A model generated the notes under the pieces. The model saw nothing but the letters and a program-made list of their open reading frames with translations. It was not told the DNA's origin and ran no database searches. Shown here piece by piece: positions 9,309 through 16,574 of a stretch of 64,000 nt of DNA. A program made the position numbers and the translations under genes. The number at the start of each line of letters is the position of its first letter. The stretch's first letter is position 1. Source of the stretch: an uncultured Lachnospiraceae bacterium (lineage in GTDB: Bacteria > Bacillota > Clostridia > Lachnospirales > Lachnospiraceae); contig CATXUX010000018.1 of NCBI GenBank assembly GCA_958402795.1, positions 9,221 to 73,220 on the forward strand, written 5' to 3'.

Positions 9309-10952
9309 ATGAAATTGAACAAAAGAACACGAAGAACGATCAGTCTGCTTCTCGCGGCACTTTTATGCTGCAGCACGCTTCTGGGCGGATGCAGCAGTCA
9401 GGAAGAGGCAGAAGAGAGGGCGGACATCAAAGAGATTACCATTGCCATAAACAGTGAGAGCGGCGGACTGGATCCGGCGGGAATGATCGCACTGACGTAT
9501 CTTTCCTATTCCGTTTCGGCACTGGATGAACTGCTGACTTTTGATGAGAACGGAGAGATCGAATATCGTGCCGCCGAATCTTATGAGGTGAATGACGATT
9601 CTACAGTGTGGACGTTCCATCTGCGGGAAGGAGCGGTCTGGTCTGACGGGACGCCGGTCACTTCGGCAGATTTTTTGAATACGATTACCCGGTCTCTTGA
9701 TCCGAAGAGCGGAAACGGCTATGCAAATTATCTGTTCCCGATTGAGAATGCGGAGGCCGTTTACAATGGAGAGGCAGATATCGAAACGCTTGGCGTGGAG
9801 ACGCCGGACGATGACACGCTGATCTTTCACCTGTCAAAGCCGTGCGTATATTTTCTCGATCTGCTCCGTCTTCCGGTCTATACGCCTTCCTGCGTGAAGT
9901 ATGCGGATTCTACAGACAGCGGGTGGGACAAGGATCCCCAGACCAGCGTGGCAAATGGTCCGTTTTATCTGGCAGAATATGAGCCGGGCCAGTATTTTGT
10001 GCTGAAGAAGAATCCGAAATACTGGAATGCCGACGCCGTGCATCTGGATCAGATCACCTACCGTTTTTTCGACAGCCAGGAAGCAATGGCGAACGCCTAC
10101 GAAAGCGGTGCTGTGGATGTGGCGTGCGGACTGCCCTCCTCGGTGTCGGAACTCTACGAAGGGCAGGAAGATCTGGTTGTGACAAATAATATTGCAACGA
10201 GGTATATTTATCCGAATCTAAATGTAGAACCGTTAAACGATGTGCGTGTGCGAAAAGCGCTCACGCTTGCCATTGACCGGGAAGAACTATGCAGGATTGT
10301 CGGGACAGATACGGAGCCGACGACAAACTTTCTTGCAAAGTATATGACGAATAAAGATACCGGGGAATATTATGCGGAAGAAAACGGACCGCTTTTCGAA
10401 GAAAATGTGGAGGAAGCGCAGGAGCTTCTTGCCGAGGCAGGATATCCGGACGGGGAAGGATTTCCGAAACTGACGTATTATTATCCGTCGCTGGAGCAGG
10501 ATTCTGATACGGCGCAGGTGCTTCAGGAACAGTGGAAGAAGAACCTGAATATAGAGATCGAACTGAACGCCCAGGAGCTTCAGGTCAATTATACCCAGCG
10601 CAGGTCAGGCGATTTTGATCTGTGCCGGATGAACTGGACGGCGGATTTTGCGGATCCCTATACGTATTTGTCCATGCTGCTTTCCAACAGTACGTATAAC
10701 TGCAGTGGGATTGGGGACGCGGAGTATGACGCGCTTGTGGAGCAGTCCGATACCGAGACAGATCCGAAAAAGCGCGCGGAACTGGTCCGCCAGGCAGAAC
10801 AGCTTGCGGTGGGAGAACAGTTCTATATCATTCCGTTGTATTCGACAAAGAGCGTGAATCTGATCCGCCCGGAAATCCGTGGAATCCGGCAGATTCCGGC
10901 GACCGGAGCGCTGGAGTATCGGTATGCGGACCTTGCAGGCGGCGGGGAGTAA
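9309..10952 (+). CDS. Substrate-binding lipoprotein of peptide/nickel ABC importer (SBP family 5)
   Basis: Extracellular solute receptor of the four-gene importer. The start was placed at MKLNKRTRR, 7 bases after AAGGAG; it gives a lysine/arginine-rich signal peptide and a lipobox LLGGC with the lipidated cysteine at residue 28. The mature 520 residues carry the SBP5 hallmarks TFHLREGAVWSDGTPVTSADF near residue 105, GPFYLAEYEPG, KNPKYWN and VRKALTLAIDREEL. Related receptors bind peptides, nickel, haem or 5-aminolevulinate, and the ligand cannot be predicted safely. Its location between cobA-hemD and cobU is the main hint to function. Confidence 0.92.
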   Translation: MKLNKRTRRTISLLLAALLCCSTLLGGCSSQEEAEERADIKEITIAINSESGGLDPAGMIALTYLSYSVSALDELLTFDENGEIEYRAAESYEVNDDSTVWTFHLREGAVWSDGTPVTSADFLNTITRSLDPKSGNGYANYLFPIENAEAVYNGEADIETLGVETPDDDTLIFHLSKPCVYFLDLLRLPVYTPSCVKYADSTDSGWDKDPQTSVANGPFYLAEYEPGQYFVLKKNPKYWNADAVHLDQITYRFFDSQEAMANAYESGAVDVACGLPSSVSELYEGQEDLVVTNNIATRYIYPNLNVEPLNDVRVRKALTLAIDREELCRIVGTDTEPTTNFLAKYMTNKDTGEYYAEENGPLFEENVEEAQELLAEAGYPDGEGFPKLTYYYPSLEQDSDTAQVLQEQWKKNLNIEIELNAQELQVNYTQRRSGDFDLCRMNWTADFADPYTYLSMLLSNSTYNCSGIGDAEYDALVEQSDTETDPKKRAELVRQAEQLAVGEQFYIIPLYSTKSVNLIRPEIRGIRQIPATGALEYRYADLAGGGE

Positions 10953-11044
10953 GGCGCGGCGGAAGGAGAATGGAAAACCGACGGTGAGGGGGCAAGCGCA
11001 GCGGCAGTAAAATGGAACTATGCTGCAGAAAGTGAGGGCGAGAG

Positions 11045-12076
11045 ATGTTGTATTTGGTGACCGGCGGCAGCGGGAGCGGCAAGTCGGAGTATGCGGAGCA
11101 GAAACTTTGTGAGTTGTGCGAAGCGGCAGGCGGCGGAGTGAAACTGTATCTGGCGACGATGATCCCCTACGGAGAGGAAACCAGGCAGAAAATCGCCCGT
11201 CACAGGAAACTGCGCGCCGGCAAAGGGTTTGTAACCTGTGAGTGCTATACAGATGTGGAACGCTTCGCAGAAGAAGAGCTTCCGAAGGCCGCAGACGGCA
11301 GACAGTCATTTGTACTGCTTGAATGTATGTCGAATCTGACGGCGAATGAGATGTTTGGCGCTCAGGAGTCTGTCGCAGATGATACGGGGGGAGAAGCCAA
11401 AAGAGAAGAAAGAACAGTGGAATCCATTGCAGAAAAGATCTGCCGCGGCATCCGATGCCTTATGGAAAACTGCCGGGATCTCGTGGTTGTCACCAATGAA
11501 GTGTTTTCAGAATCTTCCGGGGACACACCGGAAATGCGCCGGTATAAACAACTGCTCGGAATGGTCAACTGCAGACTGGCGGACCAGGCGGCAGAGACGG
11601 TTGAAGTGGTTTATGGAATTCCGGTACACGTGCAGGAGAGGGCAGAGGTCAAAACGATGAATGAGAAAGAGAAAAACGAAAAAAATCCCGGCGCGGGACT
11701 GCGTTTGATCATCGGCGGCGCCTTTCAGGGAAAACGGTCGTATGCGAAAGAAAAATATCCCGGTATTGCATGGATCAACGGGGAGAACTGTCTGCCCGGA
11801 GAGATTGACGCCTGCCGTGGAATATACCATTTCGAACGGTATATCCGGCGGCTGATGGAAACGGATATGACAAGTGTGCATGGACTGGCAAAGCGGATCA
11901 TCCAAAACAATCCGGATCTTGTGATCATTTGTGATGAGATCGGATATGGCCTTGTTCCGGTGGATGCGTTTGAACGGAATTACCGGGAACAGACAGGGCG
12001 GATCTGTACAGAGCTTGCCGAAGCTGCTGTGGAAGTGGAACGGGTGGTCTGCGGCATCGGAACGCGGATAAAATAA
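11045..12076 (+). CDS. cobU: Tandem CobU-like adenosylcobinamide kinase / guanylyltransferase
   Basis: Activates adenosylcobinamide by phosphorylation and then GMP transfer. Residues 1-200 are a full CobU: P-loop GGSGSGKS at 7-14, the RHRKLRAGK segment with the expected guanylylated histidine near residue 55, and CRLADQAAETVEVVYGIP at its end. Residues 215-343 are a second CobU-like copy with a degenerate P-loop GGAFQGKR and a C-terminus (DEIGYGLVPVDAFE, ending VVCGIGTRIK) that resembles the end of single-domain CobU, but with no guanylylation histidine that I can see. The start has GGGCGAGAG upstream. The second half may be structural or may have kinase-only function. Confidence 0.88.
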   Translation: MLYLVTGGSGSGKSEYAEQKLCELCEAAGGGVKLYLATMIPYGEETRQKIARHRKLRAGKGFVTCECYTDVERFAEEELPKAADGRQSFVLLECMSNLTANEMFGAQESVADDTGGEAKREERTVESIAEKICRGIRCLMENCRDLVVVTNEVFSESSGDTPEMRRYKQLLGMVNCRLADQAAETVEVVYGIPVHVQERAEVKTMNEKEKNEKNPGAGLRLIIGGAFQGKRSYAKEKYPGIAWINGENCLPGEIDACRGIYHFERYIRRLMETDMTSVHGLAKRIIQNNPDLVIICDEIGYGLVPVDAFERNYREQTGRICTELAEAAVEVERVVCGIGTRIK

Positions 12077-12110
12077 GAAACAGCGTTAGAAAAAGAAGGA
12101 GATTCTTGGT

Positions 12111-12752
12111 ATGAAAGTGGAACTGGAGCGGGTTCTCCCGCAGGAGATCGAGAAGAGGAGTTTTGAGATCATTACGGAAGAACTGGGGGATACTTTGCTG
12201 GTTCCGGGAACGGAACCCATTGTAAAACGCTGTATCCACACGAGCGCGGATTTTGATTATGCGAAAAATCTGGTTTTTTCCGATCATGCGGTGGAACATG
12301 CGATGCAGGCAATCCGTGACGGGGCGTCAATCGTGACAGACACACAGATGGGAAGATCCGGGATCAATAAGAAGCGTCTTGCCCGGTATGGCGGAGAGGT
12401 GTACTGTTTTATGTCTGACGAGGATGTGGCGGAGGATGCAAAAAAGCAAGGAACAACGCGGGCTGTGGCAAGCATGGAAAAGGCGGCAAAACTGGATAAA
12501 AAACTGATCTTTGCAGTCGGAAATGCGCCGACGGCTCTGGTGCATCTCTATGAGCTGGTGCAGTCAGGTGCTCTGAAACCGGAACTGATCATCGGAGTAC
12601 CGGTCGGATTCGTTAATGTGGTACAGTCCAAAGAACTGATCCTGCAGCTTCCGGATACGCCTTACATCGTTGCAAGAGGAAGAAAAGGGGGAAGCAACAT
12701 TGCGGCATGCATCTGCAATGCATTGATTTATATGCTGGATGAGAACGTATAA
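12111..12752 (+). CDS. cbiC: Precorrin-8X / cobalt-precorrin-8 methylmutase
   Basis: Moves the C11 methyl group to C12 to give hydrogenobyrinic acid or cobyrinic acid. The 213-residue length is normal. The active-site histidine is His43 in CIHTSADFDY; TDTQMGRSGI near residue 78, VGNAPTAL near residue 138 and PVGFVNVVQSKELI near residue 163 are conserved CbiC elements. AAGGAG lies 9 bases before the ATG. No other ring-contraction genes are in view, so the rest of the corrin pathway must be upstream of the window or elsewhere. Confidence 0.95.
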   Translation: MKVELERVLPQEIEKRSFEIITEELGDTLLVPGTEPIVKRCIHTSADFDYAKNLVFSDHAVEHAMQAIRDGASIVTDTQMGRSGINKKRLARYGGEVYCFMSDEDVAEDAKKQGTTRAVASMEKAAKLDKKLIFAVGNAPTALVHLYELVQSGALKPELIIGVPVGFVNVVQSKELILQLPDTPYIVARGRKGGSNIAACICNALIYMLDENV

Positions 12753-12793
12753 AAAGAGAAGGGCGAGTGCGGCACATAGTTGGGAGGAACAAA

Positions 12794-13300
12794 ATGGAAC
12801 ATGCGTATTTTCCGATGTTTGTAGACATATCCGATTGGAATGTCCTTGTAGTGGGAGGCGGCACAATAGCCGCGCGGCGTGTGGGAACGCTGCGTCATTT
12901 TACAGAACATATTACGGTACTTTCTCCAAAGCTCTGTGAAAGCATGGAGCTTTTGCATCAGAGCGGAGTGATCCGCTGGCTGCGCGGGGAATATACGCCG
13001 GAGCTTCTGGAGAATAGGGATCTTGTTCTGGCTGCCACCGACCGGCCGGAAATAAACCGGAAGATCGTAGAGGACTGCCGGGAAAAGAATGATGCTGCGG
13101 GGAAGAAACAGCAGAATCGCCGGATTCTGGTCAATACGGCAGATGACAAAGAGTTATGCGATTTTTATTTTCCCAGTGTGGTGCAGACGGACAACGTGAC
13201 GGTTGGAATCAGCTCCGGGGGGACCAATCCCGGGAAGGTCAAAGAAGTGAGGCGGCAAATCGAGAATCTGCTGGAGGTTTCCGGAACATATATTCCGTGA
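12794..13300 (+). CDS. Precorrin-2 dehydrogenase (CysG N-terminal / SirC / Met8 type)
   Basis: NAD-dependent oxidation of precorrin-2 to sirohydrochlorin, possibly with chelation of Fe or Co. The start at MEHAYFPMFVDI follows GGGAGGAAC; the in-frame ATG at 12767 has no such site. The Rossmann loop VVGGGTIAARR is at residues about 20-30, and the segment NTADDKELCDFYFP near residue 118 holds the catalytic aspartate of the family. With 168 residues it is a short single-function version. The product fits either sirohaem or the early-cobalt (anaerobic) cobalamin route. It is the last gene before a new promoter. Confidence 0.9.
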   Translation: MEHAYFPMFVDISDWNVLVVGGGTIAARRVGTLRHFTEHITVLSPKLCESMELLHQSGVIRWLRGEYTPELLENRDLVLAATDRPEINRKIVEDCREKNDAAGKKQQNRRILVNTADDKELCDFYFPSVVQTDNVTVGISSGGTNPGKVKEVRRQIENLLEVSGTYIP

Positions 13301-13334
13301 GGCAAAACAGATCCGGAGAACGCGGATACAAAAA

Positions 13335-13391
13335 TTTGTGCTAGAGTTGCTAAAGATACTTCTAAAAGATGCGGACAAATACCGTTATAAT
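13335..13391 (+). promoter_or_regulatory. AraC-type regulon promoter 1 (GH43)
   Basis: Half-site TGCTAG at 13339-13344 and half-site TTCTAA at 13360-13365 have starts 21 bp apart, with a TAAAGAT spacer core. A -10 box TATAAT lies at 13386-13391, 26 bp after the second half-site start. No -35 consensus exists; the second half-site occupies that position, as expected for an activator-dependent promoter. Confidence 0.75.
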
Positions 13392-13422
13392 GAAATCATT
13401 AAGACAGAAGGAGAAGTAGAAT

Positions 13423-15222
13423 ATGAAGAAGTATTTTTGTAATCCGGTCAATATCAATTATCGTTATCAGTTCAATCAGGATCCGATGAAAAACGGTCTG
13501 ATTGAAGTTGCAAGGGAAGCTGCCGATCCGTCATTGATCCTGTTTCAGGGGAAGTATTATATTTTTGCATCGATGACGCTTGGCGTATGGGTATCGGATG
13601 ATCTGGTTCAATGGGAAAATCATCGTCTGCCGGAGAATCTTCCGCTGTATGATTATGCGCCGGATGTACGGGTGATCGGGGACTACGTGTATTTCAGCGC
13701 GTCAAAACGAGGTGAGATCTGCAATTTTTACCGCACGAAGGATGTGCTGAACGGTCCTTATGAGGAAATCAAGGGGAGCTTTGATTTCTGGGATCCGAAT
13801 CTGTTTGCGGACGATGACGGCAGAGAGTATTTTTACTGGGGGTGTGCCGGTCTCAAGCCGATCTGGGGCGTGGAACTGGATCCGGAAACGATGCTTCCGC
13901 TGGGAGAGAAGAAAGATCTGATTTGGGGAGATCCGTTTACAAAAGGATATGAACGGAGCGGAGAAGATAACAGTATCCTGCCGCTCACAGAAGAGGAGCT
14001 GGATCAGGCCGTGAAAGCATTTTTAAAGAAACAGGGGATCCCCGAGGGACAGGAACTTCCGCAGGAACCATTGGATATGCTGTGCGGCTTCCTGAGCAAA
14101 GCGCCGTATATTGAAGGTGCGTGGATGAGTAAACTGAACGGAAAATATTACCTCCAGTATGCGTTTGGCGGGACACAGTATAATACGTACGGAGACGGCG
14201 TATATGTATCAGACTCTCCGCTGGGAGATTTTAAACCGGCCGCGAATAATCCGTATTCCTTCAATCCGGGAGGATTTATGCCGGGAGCGGGACACGGTTC
14301 TACCATGCAGGATCAGTCGGGAAATCTCTGGCATGCGGCGACGATGCGTATCAGCGTAAACCATTCTTTTGAACGCAGGGTAGGTATCTGGAAAGCGGGT
14401 CTGGATGAAGACGGGGAATTATTCTGCGACCAGCGCTACGGGGACTGGCCGATGTGTCTGGAAGACGGAAAGGCCGAACCATGGAAAGAGCCGGAATGGT
14501 ATCTGCTGAATTATCACAGGCCGATGACCGCATCCTCTTTTGAGGAAGGACATGAGCCGGAAAAGGCGGCAGATGAAAATGTACAGACGTGGTGGCGTGC
14601 ATCGGACGAGACGCCGGGACACTGGCTGATGACAGATCTGGGAAGCTGCTGTACGGTTCATGCCGTGCAGATCAACTTTGCCGATGATAAGATTGAAATA
14701 CCGCTTCCGGGAGAAATACGGGGAACATCCCAGCCAAGGTATATCGAGGAGAAAGATTATGTGACACGGTGGATCCTGGAAGGATCAAAGGACGGAGAAA
14801 ACTGGCAGGTGTTAGAAGATAAGAGCGGGGCGCAGACGGATCTTTCCCATGATTTTCTCGTTTGGGAGGAAGGAAAAGAACTCCGTTATCTGAAACTGAC
14901 TGTTCTGGAAGTACCTTACGCGCAGAAACCGTGCATCTCCGGACTCCGTGTATTTGGGATCGGAAACGGGGACCGGCCGGATGCACCGGTATTTCAGGCT
15001 GTCCGTACCAGCGACATTGATATGGAAGTGACGATGGAAGAAAACAAAGCAGTCGGATATAACATACTCTGGGGACTCTCCCCCGAAAAGCTGTACCACA
15101 GCTATCGTTTTTATGGGACGAAAAAACGGATCGGAGCATTGGTAAAAGGCTGTGAATACTATGTGCGGGTAGACGCATTTAACGAGAACGGAATCACACA
15201 TGGAGAGACGGTAAAGCTGTGA
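13423..15222 (+). CDS. GH43-family glycosidase with F5/8 type C and fibronectin-like domains
   Basis: Five-bladed beta-propeller glycosidase (arabinofuranosidase/xylosidase class) of 599 residues without signal peptide. The expected carboxylate triad is visible: Asp35 in AADPSL, Asp124 in WDPNLF and Glu231 in APYIEGAW. Residues about 180-226 are an inserted acidic, helix-prone segment just before Glu231. After the propeller comes a discoidin-like (F5/8C) domain at about 385-515 (ENVQTWWRASDE, GHWLMTDLG) and a fibronectin-III-like tail (527-599). It is transcribed from its own regulon promoter and followed by an AraC gene. Sugar specificity is not readable; the family assignment is firm. Confidence 0.88.
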   Translation: MKKYFCNPVNINYRYQFNQDPMKNGLIEVAREAADPSLILFQGKYYIFASMTLGVWVSDDLVQWENHRLPENLPLYDYAPDVRVIGDYVYFSASKRGEICNFYRTKDVLNGPYEEIKGSFDFWDPNLFADDDGREYFYWGCAGLKPIWGVELDPETMLPLGEKKDLIWGDPFTKGYERSGEDNSILPLTEEELDQAVKAFLKKQGIPEGQELPQEPLDMLCGFLSKAPYIEGAWMSKLNGKYYLQYAFGGTQYNTYGDGVYVSDSPLGDFKPAANNPYSFNPGGFMPGAGHGSTMQDQSGNLWHAATMRISVNHSFERRVGIWKAGLDEDGELFCDQRYGDWPMCLEDGKAEPWKEPEWYLLNYHRPMTASSFEEGHEPEKAADENVQTWWRASDETPGHWLMTDLGSCCTVHAVQINFADDKIEIPLPGEIRGTSQPRYIEEKDYVTRWILEGSKDGENWQVLEDKSGAQTDLSHDFLVWEEGKELRYLKLTVLEVPYAQKPCISGLRVFGIGNGDRPDAPVFQAVRTSDIDMEVTMEENKAVGYNILWGLSPEKLYHSYRFYGTKKRIGALVKGCEYYVRVDAFNENGITHGETVKL

Positions 15223-15275
15223 TCCGGTAAAAAGGGGAAATAATAGAGGACATCCCTCTGATTCATGGAAAAATG

Positions 15276-15304
15276 TTGACATCCTTTGCAGGAAAGATTA
15301 TCCT
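15276..15304 (+). promoter_or_regulatory. Sigma-A promoter of AraC gene 1
   Basis: TTGACA at 15276-15281, a 17-base spacer, then TATCCT at 15299-15304, about 40 bases before the start codon. An inverted pair CATCCTT (15281-15287) and AAGGATG (15331-15337) overlaps the -35 box and the leader and could be an autoregulatory or mRNA-folding element. Confidence 0.65.
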
Positions 15305-15346
15305 AAAATAGATGATACTCTGGCAGATGGAAGGATGTGACAAGAC

Positions 15347-16561
15347 ATGGATCAGAGGGAATTTCAGCTTTTACAGGGGATGCTGCACGCGCAGGGGATT
15401 GATCTGCATGTGTTCGTCGAGCCGTTTGAGCAAATCGCTGAATTTGACAAGGGACTTCGGGCACAGCTTTATAAGAATTATGATTATCTGGAACTTGTAA
15501 AAAGGACGCAGGAGTATCTGGCGGAAAATTACCTGTACATTGTGACAGACAATTTTGACGTGAATTATATTTTTATCGTCGGACCAAAGAGCCTGGAGCA
15601 AAAGGTTCTGATCACAGCAGGCCCGTATCTGGAGTCCGATAAGCACCTTGATCCGGCGGATATCGTGGAAAAGAACGGACTAGAGATCTACCATATAGGG
15701 GTTCTGAAAGAGTACTACAACAGCATTCCGGAAGTTCAGAATGTGGAGTCTATTATCCATGTTTTTATGGCATACTTCGGATTTGACTTTCAGATGGAGA
15801 GAAGAACCATGAAACTGGTCGAAGAGCTGGATCAGATGGAATCCCGGGTGGAGGACGACGAACTGTCTATGAGTCTGATTGAAGAGCGGTATCGCTGTGA
15901 GGACGCGCTGCTTTCTGCGGTGGAAGAGGGAGATATTACGAAGGTAATTCTCATTGAAAACCAGATCGCAAAGTATCGTCTGGAGCCGAGAAGCCGGGAT
16001 AATATGCGGGACAACAAAAACATGCTCCTGACGCTGAACGTACTGTTTCGGAAAAGCGTACAGAAGGCCAAGGTACATCCGGCGCATATTGATTCGGTAT
16101 CCGCGTCATTTGCAAAGCGGATCGAAAACTGCCGGACAGGAGCAGAGTTAGGAAAACTGTCGGCGGAGATGGGGAGAAAATACTGTCATCTGGTGCAGAA
16201 TTATTCGCTGAAAGGATATTCCGAGCTGATCGAGCAGGTGATCAACTACATTGATTTCCATCTGAAAGAACCGCTGAGCCTGGCATATCTGGCGGAAAAG
16301 TTTTCGGTCAATTCCAGTTATCTGTCCGCGCAGTTCAAAAAGGAAAGCGGAAATACGCTGACCGGTTATCTCAATGAAAAGCGGGTGCAGAGTTCACAGA
16401 TGCTGCTGGCGACAACGACGCTGCCGATTCAGGAGGTCGCTGCAAGAGTGGGGATCTATGATGAGAATTATTTTTCCCGTTTATTTAAAAAACTCAGGCA
16501 TCTTACTCCGCGGGAATACCGGAATAAGATGCAGAATCCGGATACAGACGCTCAGAAATGA
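15347..16561 (+). CDS. AraC-family transcriptional regulator 1
   Basis: DNA-binding regulator of 404 residues. The C-terminal ~100 residues hold the two helix-turn-helix units (SLAYLAEKFSVNSSYLSAQF and PIQEVAARVGIYDENYFSRLF). The N-terminal ~290 residues are a ligand or regulatory region shared with AraC 2 (about one residue in three by eye); a conserved central stretch reads KVHPAHIDSVS. It sits directly after a GH43 gene with a shared-regulon promoter, so it is a prime candidate for binding the TGCTAG/TTCTAA sites. It has its own sigma-A promoter. Its 3' end overlaps the convergent tannase gene by 10 bases inside a shared terminator. Confidence 0.9.
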   Translation: MDQREFQLLQGMLHAQGIDLHVFVEPFEQIAEFDKGLRAQLYKNYDYLELVKRTQEYLAENYLYIVTDNFDVNYIFIVGPKSLEQKVLITAGPYLESDKHLDPADIVEKNGLEIYHIGVLKEYYNSIPEVQNVESIIHVFMAYFGFDFQMERRTMKLVEELDQMESRVEDDELSMSLIEERYRCEDALLSAVEEGDITKVILIENQIAKYRLEPRSRDNMRDNKNMLLTLNVLFRKSVQKAKVHPAHIDSVSASFAKRIENCRTGAELGKLSAEMGRKYCHLVQNYSLKGYSELIEQVINYIDFHLKEPLSLAYLAEKFSVNSSYLSAQFKKESGNTLTGYLNEKRVQSSQMLLATTTLPIQEVAARVGIYDENYFSRLFKKLRHLTPREYRNKMQNPDTDAQK

Positions 16562-16574
16562 GCGTCTGTATTTC
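16542..16574. terminator. Bidirectional terminator inside overlapping 3' ends
   Basis: A perfect 13-bp stem (ATACAGACGCTCA / TGAGCGTCTGTAT) with a 4-base GAAA-type loop and T-runs on the outside serves both converging genes. The stem is made of coding sequence: the AraC stop codon and the tannase stop codon both lie in it. Confidence 0.85.

Noticed and set aside
1..13300. Cobalamin riboswitch
   Set aside because: The operon start is outside the window and no intergenic gap here is long enough or shows the B12-box.
13311..13327. ATCCG/CGGAT hairpin after the precorrin-2 dehydrogenase gene
   Set aside because: The 5-bp stem lacks a T-run and is too weak to call a terminator. How the cobalamin operon ends is not clear from sequence.
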